From positions 29,102,506 to 29,166,505 of the forward strand of contig NC_073694.1 of assembly GCF_029784165.1 (NCBI RefSeq): a DNA stretch of 64,000 nt, given 5' to 3'. Made by a program: the position numbers and the translations under genes. Below, piece after piece: positions 1-10,900 of the stretch. Every line of letters begins with the position of its first letter. The first letter of the stretch is position 1. Source of the stretch: Wyeomyia smithii (lineage: Eukaryota; Arthropoda; Insecta; Diptera; Culicidae). Under the pieces are notes generated by a model. It was not told the origin of the DNA. It ran no database searches and saw nothing but the letters and a program-made list of their open reading frames with translations.

Positions 1-995
1 GCCAATTACAAACGGGCACGGAACGACATGACGACGATTCTCAGACAAATGAAGCGCCAGCAAGAGGATCGTGAACATGAGGAGCTGGAGCCTTCTCACG
101 GATGCCAGCGAGGTGGTCGACAGGTGGAAGGAGTACTTCGATGAACACCTGAATGGCGAAACAGTAAACAGAAGTGGAGCAGAAACTGACCTAGGAGCAC
201 CAGTAGCGGATGACCGAGTACCAGCCCCCGATATTCATGAAGTTCTTTGTGAGATCGGGAAGCTGAAAAACAACAAAGCCGCAGGCAAAGACGGACTGCC
301 GAGCGAGCTCTTAAAACATGGAAGAGAGGCGCTGGATAGAGCGCTGCGCTGGGTCATTTCCAGGATTTGGGAGGAGGAGAAACTGCCAGACGAGTGGATG
401 GAGGGAGACGTCTGTCCCATCTACAAGAAGGGTGACAAGCTGGAGTGCCGCAACTACCGCGGTATCTCGCTTATCAATGCCGCCTACAAAATAGTCTCAC
501 AGATCCTGTTTCGTCGTCTATCAATTTTAATCAGGAGGTTCGTGGGTCAATACCAAGCGGGTTTCATGGGATCCCGTGTCAATCCGACAGATCTTACAGA
601 AATGTCGCGAGTATAACGTGCCCACACATCACAGATTCATTGACTTCACGGCGGCCTATAATACAGTCTATCGAGAACATCTATGGCAGATCAAGCACGA
701 CAACTGATTTCCGGATAAACTGACTCGATTGATCAGAGCCACCATGGTGCAAGTGATGTGTTACGTGCGTGTTTCTGGGATACTCTCGAGTCCCTTTGAA
801 TCACGCAGAGGGTTGAGACAAGGTGATGAACTTTCCTGTTTGCTGTTTAACATCGCCCTCGAGGGTGTGAACCGGAGAGCGGGCATCATCGACACGAAGG
901 ACACGATTTTCACAAGGTCTGTTCAGTTTCTGGACTTCGAGGATGACTTCGACTTCATATCACGTAACTTTGCGAGCGGCTGTGTAGTTTCTTAA
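1..995 (+). pseudogene. RTE-like non-LTR retrotransposon, reverse transcriptase fragment (copy A)
   Basis: A broken reverse transcriptase of the RTE-like class common in mosquitoes. Frame 1 at the left edge reads as the linker upstream of the RT. From 71 the frame shifts to an RT N-terminal stretch with KNNKAAGKDGLP and CPIYKKGD...NYRGISLINAAYK. Around 600-720 it breaks again. 729-995 carries the middle of the domain (RRGLRQGDELSCLLFNIALEG), and the catalytic box reads FEDDFD where F-A-D-D is expected. No complete frame remains, so it is dead. A second RT copy follows directly in the same orientation. Inference: ancient truncated insertion. Family assignment is from motif recall only. Confidence 0.85.
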
Positions 996-1028
996 GGGTC
1001 TGAGTTTCCTAATGGTCTGAGGAACAAC

Positions 1029-2419
1029 TACCTTTGGACTGGTTGGAAGGACTCATATGCCCTATCTACAAGAAGGGACATAGACTTGACTGTAGTAATT
1101 ATCGAGGCAGAACCCTCCTCAATTCCGCTTACAAAATTCTCTCCCGTATCCTGTTCCAGCGACTGATGTCGTTGCAGGAAGCCTTTGTTGGAGAATACCA
1201 ATCTACAACGGACCAGATGTTTTCCTTGAGACAGATTCTCGACAAGTTTCGAGAACACAACTTGTAGACGCATCATCTGTTCATAGACTTTAAGGCGGCG
1301 TACGACACAGTGAAACCCAACGAGCTTTGGCGAATAATGCTAGAACATGGTTTCCCAGCAAAACTAATTAAACTGTTACGTGCGACGCTTGACGGTTTCA
1401 CATAATGCGTCAGGACAGCGGGCGAATTTTCGGACGCGTTTGTGACGTTAGATGGTCTGAAGCAAGGTGACGGGCTCTCGAACTTGCTGTTCAACATAGC
1501 TTTGGAAGGTGCAATACGAAGGGCAGGTGTGCAGAGGAGCGGCACCATCATCACTAAGTGTCACATGCTTCTGGGCTTCACGGACGACATTGATATAATT
1601 GGTGTTAACCGTAGAGCAGATGAGGAGGCCTTTACGGCTCTCAAAAGGGAAGCTGAGAGAATTGGACTCGCCATAAACACTGCCAAAACGAAGTACATGG
1701 TGGCTGGCAGAGAGCGTGGTAGTTCTGCGGGTGGTGGTGCTGCGGTGGATGGGGATACTTCCGAAGTGGTCGACGAATTTGTTTATCTTGGTACTCTCGT
1801 GACATGTGACAACGAGGTGAGCCGCGAGGTGAATAGACGGGTTGCGGCGGCGAATAGGGCTTATTGCGGATTGCGTAGCCAGCTTAGGTCCCGTAGCCTA
1901 CAGATCCGTACGAAATTTGCGCTCTATAGGACTCTAATCCTCCCGGTAGCGCTCTACGGACATGAATCGTGGACGTGGAAGGAGGCCGATCGAAAAGCGC
2001 TTGGGGTCTTCGAGCGGAGAATCCTGCGATCAATACTCCGAGGCAAACTAGAGAACGGGGTGTGGCACAGGCGCATGAATCACGAGCTGTACGAAGTATA
2101 CTTGACGCTAATATTGTCGCTAATATTGTCAAGCTGATAAAACACGGCAGGTTACAGTGGGCTGGCCATGTAGCATGAATGGCGGATGAGCGGCCGGCAA
2201 AGATAATATTTAGCAGAGAACTGGATAGAGGCCGACGACTTCGAGGCAGACCTCGCACGCGTTGCACGTGTGCTGCCGATGTGGATGTTAGAGCAGCAGG
2301 TGTAAGATGAGACTGGAAAGTAGCAGCCCAAGACCGAGTTTTGTGGAGACGTATTCTGGATTCGGCATAGGATCTCAACGATCTGTCGCCATGAAAGTAA
2401 AAGTAAGTAAGTACATGTT
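1029..2419 (+). pseudogene. RTE-like non-LTR retrotransposon, RT to 3' end (copy B)
   Basis: A second RTE-like copy starts again at the point equivalent to residues CPIYKKG in copy A (1034-1267). It continues after a stop at 1265 and keeps its longest intact piece at 1442-2137. That piece has GLKQGDGLSNLLFNIALEG, the catalytic FTDDID box, an AKTKYM motif, the DEFVYLGTLV segment and the ALYGHESWTW...VFERRILR thumb/C-terminal region. Beyond 2137 the GRLQWAGHVA and RGRPRTRC tail is read through stops. The element ends at about 2395-2419 in a short AAGTAAGTAAGT run, the simple-repeat tail expected of RTE elements. The low sequence match to copy A suggests two subfamilies inserted side by side. 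Confidence 0.85.
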
Positions 2420-2439
2420 GTCAATACAGTAAGTACGTG

Positions 2440-4425
2440 CAGAACTTCCTGCTGCAGTCCGAGAAGGTTCTATGACAGCTGAGAGTTGCTAAAGTAAAAA
2501 TGGACGAGAAGAACACCACATGCCAGCTACTGCTGGCATTTTCAAAATCCTACAAAGCGCTGAGACAATTCAACCTGACCCGTTGACGCAGGATAACATG
2601 AAAAAACGATCGTTGGACGAGCAAGTAACTACGGCTGCCTTAGGTACGGCCATAAGAGTGTGGATTGTCCGAAGAACCCTGACAACAACCGGGGAAGAAA
2701 CCAGAAGGCTGCTGGAAAGTTCAACCGAAGCCAAGAATCTAATGCGAATTTGACGCTTGAAAACGAGATGGCTCCGTTGCCGCTACGAACGACGATAACA
2801 GCGAGTTGATCAATGAATTGAGTTGTGTTTGGATTCGGACAACACAGATTACACGATGAAAGAAAAATCATCTTTCTAAGGGCTGCGTCCTTTGACGAGG
2901 ACGAACTACATTGCGGTCCAGATGATCGAGGCAAAATTGGCCGGAACGGTGCTCATCAATGGCATTCATCCGATCCCTCTTCAAGCAGGTGCTATATGTA
3001 CCTGATCTACAGTGTTATTTATTTCCGATCCCTAGTTCAAGGCCAGATGGGAAGACAAAGTGAGAAACCTCTGGAAACACGGGACGATCGACACAACAGC
3101 GAATTTCCATGACTGGCGTGACTGGCAACCGTTAGACGAAATGAAAGAGAGACTTTCATTCCGGCTATTGAAAGCGTTATTTTGTTGGATTTATCGACAA
3201 CTATAGCCACTTCACTACAGTATACCTCCAGGAGTCGAAGAATGAAGTCTAGAAAAAGTTAAATTGCCAGGTTCAGGTGCAATAACTGCGGAGGGTACAC
3301 GAGTGAGTCGTTCAGGAAAGTTTGCGGCACTGAAAGAATACGAATGGAAATCGGACGGAGTCGCAAAAAGAATGAACCGGGCACTTCTGGATAAGCTCCG
3401 GTCAATGTTAGAGAATGCTGGTCTTCCCAAGAGCGTGGAGCGTGGAGCGAGCCGATTGTGTTCGTTGCATATTTGTTGAATCGAAGATATCTACTCTGAA
3501 AAAGTGGAAGACGTCGTTTGAAAAGTGCCACGGAGGAAGCCAAACATCGACAAGCTACGAGTTGTTGAATTGATCGCATACAAGGGGATCCCGAACGTTT
3601 CAGCAATCTGGACTTGAACGAGACTATCAGGAACACAACGAATAGCTATCGAGTTTGGAATGCCACGAGGAAGATGCTGTGCACGCCACACAGTTTTGTA
3701 TTTGACGAGCGATGGAGTATGCAGCCAAGCCTGAAACCTGTCGAATTGTAAATGCTGGAAACGGACGATCAGGATATCAGCCACCGGAATCTTACTTGGA
3801 ACCGGCAGATAGACCACTAGAATTTCAGTGGAAACCTACGACTACGTGAGAAGATAAAGAGGGGGAATTACTACCTAGCTCCCTCTGTAATCAAAGCGTG
3901 ACAACTGCAGAATCCCCGGTAAATTCTTTGATTCCAATACTGGATACTGGATTCAGCGGCGGAAAATGCTTCAATTTTCCGCCGCTGAATGCTTTGCAGG
4001 TGCTAGTGAGACAACAAATGACATGCTGGTGGGGTATACAAACATGGAGGCATTTGTTTGAAGGATACGATTGGTAGTAAGCTGGAGACGCTACACCAAA
4101 AAGTATCCTGGGAGCTTTTCCGAAACCAGCAGGAAAGAACTTTTTGGACTGCAAGTGCGTCTTTGAAGTGAAGCGCGATGAAGCTGGCAACAACAACAGG
4201 TACAAGCCCCGTCTAAGAGCGGAGAGCTGTTCGCAATGCATGCCATTGATTCGACTACAACTTCATCGGTGGCGAAGATCATCACAGTACGAGTGCTGCT
4301 AGCATCACAAATCAAGAAAAGTTTCATGTTCAACAGATGGATTCGAAGACGGCCTTTCCAAACGGTGTGTTCAAAAAAGAAAGCTACAAGCGATTACTTG
4401 AGGGATTCGAGTGGCAGGGCCGGCG
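2440..4425 (+). pseudogene. Ty1/copia-type LTR retrotransposon remnant (gag, integrase, RT start)
   Basis: A heavily frameshifted copia polyprotein in the usual gag-protease-integrase-RT order. At about 2630-2665 a CCHC zinc knuckle survives as C-x4-H-x4-C, with its first cysteine changed to Asn. At about 2890-3100 are gag/protease-integrase linker pieces. The ORF 3264-3479 is the integrase core end (GVAKRMNRALLDKLRSML, AGLPKS). 3500-3760 holds the KPN...LR and ERWSMQP segments. At 4085-4400 the start of the copia RT is readable across shifts (a degenerate TWEL, CKCVFEVKRDEAGNNNRYK, VQQMDSKTAF). No LTR was recognised on either side and the RT catalytic block is missing, so this is a truncated fossil. 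Long ORFs on the other strand here are shadows. Confidence 0.8.
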
Positions 4426-6240
4426 GTTGATGTGGGTAGTATGGGTAGTAGTACCCTTTCGGAAAATATCCCTGTGGGTACTTACCCACACGTAATTATC
4501 GGACAGAACCAAAAAAAGTGATGTTTTAGTGGTTTTTAATGGTACACGCAAAAGTTGGATGGTGCGAAACCAGTACAAAATTGTGCGTTTTTAGCGCAAT
4601 TGTTGATGTAATTCGGAACCAGTACAATGATTGCGTGTTGGGCATAACACAATTAATGCTCTAGCGTTTCTCCAATGTATTTGGCAGCTCCAAACTACTA
4701 CACCTAAACAGTTTCAACTGGTATCAAGCAGCATTGCAAAGCGAGCGAGAAGCAAAACCATTCTCCTCCTTTCTGCTTGAGGACGAGACATATGCTACGC
4801 TTTTCAAGTCTTTTGCACACACGTTTTCGAAATACTTTTTCTTCTTCATGCATTCCTCTGAATAGCAGCAAGCACGCACCGACAGTATGAGTGAGGCTAA
4901 CAACACTGGTATCAAGTATGTACAGCACGGGTGTCTCGCTCATTTCGTGAAGCAACGAGATATAGCTTGCGCGTCGCAATCCGAACCGAAAGAGAAGCGA
5001 AAGAGCAACCTGCAAATTGTATGTGACGTGTCTAGTCTTGTCGCACATACATGGAAATTCTACGAGCGAGAGAGAAATTTCTCTCGTCGCTTGACACCAT
5101 TTACAAGTGTTGCCATAAAAAATCAGCAACGCTTTTGTGGCTTTGTGAAATGGAGGGTTTTGCTAGTTTTGCGGTGAAGCTACACAGTAAAGAAAATTTA
5201 CATTACTTTAAATGCACATAAATGGAGCATTGGAAACCACGTAATATTTCGTGTGGCATTATATTCACATGCAAAGTAAATGAATATATTGTGAATTTGC
5301 ATGCATATTTATATTTGAAGCTTTAAGTTTATATCAATTAACGTACAAATTTACATGTCTTAAAACGATTCTGTATTCTACATTATTTACGGTGTGAAAT
5401 TGTATATGTTTTTCACTTTATGTGCTAGAAATCGTTATGTGCTTTCATTTGTATTAGTTGTAAATTTCATTTTTTGGTACTGTGTAGCGTTGATTACAAA
5501 ATGTTGTGAACAAAATTTTGTTTCGTTTTTTTTTTTGCAAATTATTCAATGGTATTTTTTAATGACCAAATCCATCGAGATAAATCGATCGAATATTATA
5601 GCTATTTAAATCTAGTGAGTTCCCAAGTTGTTGTTTGCTGCTTGCACTGCTCCATGAGTAACAGTCACTAATACACTCGACGTGAGAAGTAAAGTGTCGG
5701 TATATGATACATATTCTGATTTCATTCTATGTTAATGTATTCCCAGTACTACTGTTGCGTTATGCGTTTCACACATTTATTGTGCGATTTCTGTGCAACA
5801 TTTGTGCGAATCGGGAAGACACAATGATTGTACAAGACTTCAACTTTTGCGTGTACTGTAAGTGAAGCCTTACTAGAAGTCCGATTAAGTTTTAATTTTG
5901 AATGGAGATTTTTTGACAAATCCGTTGAGCCTTAACGTTTGCAATAGAAAAATGCACAAACATTGCCGATTTTTCATGGGTTTACTTTACCCGCACTAAC
6001 GAAACAACTCAATCATAATAACCCATGAGTCAGCAGGAAAAAATCAACTCGAACTCTAACCGTGATAGCAAAAACAGTGAAACTACTTCATTCAGAAGCG
6101 TGCGCGTTGCAAGAACGGTACCCCGCCACGTCAAAAACGGATATCGTGGACGTCGGGGAAACGCCCGTTTCGGCATCTACAATATCTTGGCACAGTAATC
6201 AATGCATCGGAAGAAAGCCCGACAACTCTGAGCGATAAGA
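4426..6240. other. Non-coding stretch, possible short MITE at about 5185-5400
   Basis: No gene recognised. The phrase CTGGTATCAAG occurs at 4719 and again near 4903. About 5185-5400 is AT-rich with weak inverted ends (CACAGTAAAG near 5184, TTTACGGTGTG near 5385), compatible with a decayed MITE but not proven. 5520-5540 is a T tract. Confidence 0.35.
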
Positions 6241-6249
6241 AACTTAAAA

Positions 6250-6790
6250 AATTCTGAAGATGAAAAGATGAAAACTGAGGAAAAAGTGGCTACATCGCTG
6301 CGAGCGCCTGGTCGGGAGGTTGGTGCAACCGGTCAAACTGTGAAAATTAGCTGGCGAACATGGATGACAACGACTGGCGAGGCGCTTCGTATTTTACTTG
6401 ATGTCAAAGCCAAAGCCGCTCTTTTTCGCTCCGGACTGGTTATGAACGGAGAAATTTATAGTAAGAAGTGCCTGCCGGAAGTTTCGTCGTTCATCAAGAA
6501 ATACCATAAGGGCGAAAACGCGGCGTACTGGCTAGATCTGCTGTCGGCTCACTACTCGGAGCAATCATTGGAGGAGATAGAGCGTCCCATAGCTGCGCCC
6601 TATCGAGAGTTTTTGGGCAAAACTGAAGCGTAAGATCTACTCCAACAAATTTGTCGCAAAAACTGAGGAAAAACTGATAAATAGAACAAAGAAAGAACTC
6701 AAACATATGCCTACACGCACTGAGACAACAACCTGGAGAACCGTTGATCCATATCCGGCAGCATGTTCCAAGTTCACGGTGGAGACATTT
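6250..6790 (+). pseudogene. Mariner-like (IS630-Tc1-mariner) transposase, C-terminal fragment
   Basis: The ORF 6268-6633 carries the end of a mariner-type DDE catalytic core: RSGLVMNGEIYSKKCLPEV, then FIKKYHKGENAAYW with the second catalytic Asp in WLDLLSAHYS. A frameshift near 6600 follows. The next frame gives LRPIESFWAKLKRKIYSNK, with the third acidic residue in PIE, and a KTEEKLINRTKKELKHM tail. The N-terminal DNA-binding domain and the first catalytic Asp region are absent, and the expected wPDLA block is altered. It cannot be active. A fragment at about 26.1-26.5 kb holds the complementary helix-turn-helix end of a similar transposase. Confidence 0.8.
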
Positions 6791-7079
6791 CGTGGATGAA
6801 AAGCAGAGTACTGTGGCGCTGTGTTCAACGGAGGTCGAATAAGTTACTAAGCTTACTGCAAAGTAATTTGGCTGAGCAAATTTCTGGAGGAGCTTGGAGT
6901 ATATGAGGAGCATCCGGTACCACTGTATGAGAATAACCAATCATAAACGAATGAATAAGTGGACATTCGCTATAACTTTCTTCGTGACTATTTGGTTTAG
7001 TGGGGGTGTCACATACTGCTGTAGCAGCACATGCTACAAACTGGGGATGTTTCGAATGTGATTTGTTAGACATTTTTGC

Positions 7080-7165
7080 AGATATGCGGATGCGAATGCT
7101 GATAAGTGATTACGGATGTAGATGTGGATGCGGATGTCAGTTTTCATGCGGATGTTTCACATTTA
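7080..7165 (+). repeat. Cryptic GCGGAT-type hexamer repeat
   Basis: Imperfect iterations of GCGGATGCG, GGATGTAGATGTGGATGC and GCGGATGT. Low-complexity sequence about 450 bp past the last otopetrin exon in the window. Confidence 0.6.
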
Positions 7166-7616
7166 CTAATGCTTATTTCGCCTGACATGTGAAAAAGCTG
7201 TACATCCGCATAACATCTCGTGATAACTCGATAACACAGGCTAACCGACATAACACTTTAAGCAAATTTTCAATAACGTCATCTTTCAGATGATAACAAT
7301 AGTTCATATAACACTAGCACCATCTATAGCGCTAGTGTACGACCGTGTGTCAAATAAGGAACCACAGAAAATGTGTGAGATTACATGACAGCGCCTCAGA
7401 CGATGTTGTCGCGCGACGGCTGTTATTTACTTGGAAATTTGAAATGATCGTTTTTTGCTGCGATAGAGCTTGGCTCTAGTATTACGTCTGAGTTAGTCTT
7501 TAATAATACTATACTGTTTGTAGTAAATTGTGATCAAATATCGAAGAATAACGTAGTGAACTAAACTATCAGCTAACATTATAACGTGGTAAAATTTAAA
7601 AACACCAAATACTTAC

Positions 7617-7901
7617 CGAATAAAACCAATGATAATCGCAAACACGGCCAGCACCATCAGAATGCAGTGGGACGCATCAGCCAGATAGATAGCCAACAGC
7701 GAAAGTTGCGGATGTCTGACCAGTACGAAGAACAAAATCAAACAGATCAACGATCCAACCAGCAGCAGTAGCCCGAAGAACAGTCCCTTGGAAGCGCCAA
7801 CGCAATCAACACGGCCGGTACGAGCCTGCTGGGCCATCACCACGGCCCGGCGGGACAGCATGACTTCCAAGCGGTGCTCCAAATCCTCCTCGTTAGTGAA
7901 C
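7617..7901 (-). CDS. Otop: Otopetrin exon 7 (last in window)
   Basis: The acceptor TTTTATCAG lies just before 7901 and the donor GTAAGT is at 7616-7611. The exon opens with one base that completes a Lys codon, then FTNEEDLEHRLEVMLSRRA, a cytosolic linker, and two membrane helices (GLFFGLLLLVGSLICLILFFV and the segment after ADASHCILMVLAVFAIIIGF). It ends two bases into a codon, so another exon must follow further left. A longer minus-strand reading past 7617 runs into the intron and stops. Confidence 0.9.
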
Positions 7902-10900
7902 CTGATAAAAAACCGAAATCAAAAAAAGTTTCAAGACGCATTCGGTGTAATTTAACTCACTTCGGATAACGTCCAATGTGCTTCCACATTACGTAGATCA
8001 CGGCAGCCCCAATAAGCGAGTATTCGATGATGAACGGATACAGATAGGGGGCCGAGTCCTGCACGATCGTTCCCATGATGTTGACGCGGCCGCAGCTGAT
8101 TGCTGTTCCATTGGTGGCGACCGTGGACGTAGCAATGAATGCTTGCGGGAACAACGATTCCAGCGACTCGTACGATTGCTCTAGACTGTTGTTGCGCTGC
8201 AAATAGTCAACGTGATCGATAAACTGGTCCAGATAGGCTCCACCAGCGCTGGCAGCCGTCGTTGTGGTTGTTGACGCCGTTGATGAAACAGTTGTCGAAG
8301 CGATCAGTGAATCATCTCTATCCGGGGTGGTTGAGGTTGTTGTACTCTCCGTAACTACAATGTCACGAAGTCGTTCGAACAAATTGGCGGCGGTTGAAGT
8401 GATCGTATTTCTAATCGGAGAACTGGTAGGAGCGGCTGTTGTGGTGGTCGTTGATACGAGGTTGGTACGAGCTGAATTATACGGTGAGGTTGTGGCTTCC
8501 GTCAAAATTCTGGCAGTGTTTTGAACCATTCTTGACAATATGCCGTTACTTCCGGCATCTTGGCCTGGGTCGTCTTGTGCGATTAAGTTAACATTTATCG
8601 GTTCCCATTCGCCTTCCTCCCGTGGTCCCAGCTCGGTACCCAAAACCATGCCGGCGTTCCGCAGCGTGTGCTGGCGGATATTCTCCAAAATGGCGTTGTC
8701 TTCTGGAGCCGGTCCACGCCGCTGGTGGTAGGCAGTGATTTCTTTCAACGATTCCAGCACCAGCGTTCGAATCCAGACGCAAACGTTGGTGGCTACGATA
8801 TGCATGAGACCAAAACGGGCCAAAACCTTGAACCGGTGAATGTTGAGCTGTTAGAAATGAGAAGAGATGGAAGTTCCCTAAATCTGTTTTAACTAGTCTC
8901 CAACCGATTGCCACTCACCCTGGCGTTCATGAAGATAAAGTACATCTGCATGAAGGTGAAGATCATCTGCAGTAGCGGGTTCACGCCACGCAGAATCTGG
9001 TGACAGGGTGAAGTGAACGGTATCTCGAAGAACGAACCAAACTCCAAACCAGTGTAGATCATTGTTCCCAATCCAAAAGCTAGATAGTGCGAATAAAAGA
9101 AGTTTGAGTTTGCATCCACTTTCGGGTTGAGATCAAGCTTACCAATGGCACCGACGCGCAGGAAAAACGAACCGTGGGCCGGATCCAGAGTAGTTTTACG
9201 CTTGCACCGAGGGGACAGGGCCACTTCCGGATCCGGGGTAGAGTCCTACGCATAGACGAATCCATCTTCAGTATCATTTAGTTAATTACTTAACGTAAGA
9301 AGTGATCAAAAAACACAAAGAACCCAAATCAAACTAGCAACAAAAATCGGAACTAAAGACATGTACTAAGTTTACTGATGGACCGAAAACTGTGTACAAA
9401 AAAAAGTTTACGAAACTACTCTACACTTGAAAATGTTTCTCCCTTTTCCGGTTAACGTTTGATGTTTCGCATTCCGATTAGTGATGCGAAAGCTTTTTTT
9501 TCTCCTCCTATGAAACCTCTTACAGCCGGAAACGGAACCTGCTGGCTGCTGCTGCGCCGGCATCGGAAACGATAGCGCACGATGACAGTGAAGGGGGAGA
9601 GAGAGAGAGAGCAAAAAACACCACAGGGGAGACGACCATATCGGCATGCAATACCACGCGTCCCAACACGGAGGTAGAATTGCGATAAAGTTAGAGAAAA
9701 AAAACATTCCACACTGATAGAGAAAGTTTCGAAAAAAGGTAACATTGTTGCAAAATAACACTCACACACACACACGTAATACATTATGACAGGTGGACAA
9801 AAGGACCAAACTTTCCAGACGGGTTGGCAATGGGACGCTTTCGCGTTGCTTCGATAATGAAAATGGCTCAAGTTTCAAGTTCAACGCGTGGGGTTTGCAG
9901 CGGTAATTCGTGAATTTTGTATTTAAAGGAACGCATTTTCCGAGCGGTTTTAGTTTAATGCCTTCGAAACTAACAAACGTACAGAAAAAGTGCAGTATAA
10001 CAGTCACTTATGTCTAACGGTCGCGTATGTGCAAATGTTAATTAAACGAACAAAAGCGGAACGTTCCTAACTCATGTTGTTTGCGCTTGCGACCCTTTGA
10101 TATTGTGATTTGAGGCCTGTCACGCGGTTTCCTAATTCGACTCATGAAAATAGATTGGCGCTGCTGTAGAAATAACTAATGCGGCAGAGGACTACACCAG
10201 ATGAAGATGGTGTTACTTGAGTAAAGAAACTACTTATAATATCAGAATGATAATGATTGGAATCTTCAATTGGCGATTTAACACAAAACTAAAAACGACC
10301 GTGCGACTTCTGGATTTGAACTTCAGAACTAGGAAAATGATGATAGATTTAATTATTGGTCAAGGCTGATACACACAGAAGACTGTTTCTGTGCGATGTT
10401 TGCGTGAAATGGATGTACTTGGCGTCAAAAAGAATACAGCTGGAGTTAATAGGTACATAGCGTGTTGGAATTGCATTTTCTTTGTTTGAATATAACGTTT
10501 AATAAACAAAACTAAATTTTCAAAGTATTCCGCTACGTAAACTCGTGATAACTCACTGCAAATAGAATCTTGAAAAGGTAAAATGCTGCCTACAAATCAT
10601 CATCATCATTTTTGCTGCAGCGCCAACTGTCAGTCAAACAGTCATTTTTAATCGCCCATAGATTTTTGGTTAATAGGTTAATAAACCGTTTCAACTTTAG
10701 ATTAGTATTTTTTGCGAGTAAAAGAGTGCGTGCATCTTTCCAAACACTGTTCGATAAAATGCTGGAAATAGTGTCCTTCTCGGCGAATAACGAAACATAT
10801 TTACTATTTCGCTAATTGATATCATAAAGTAACGTGGAAAAAAGTTCCAGAACCACCTTTTTTTGTTCCAAAAATTGATAAAAGAAGATCAAAAGAAGCT

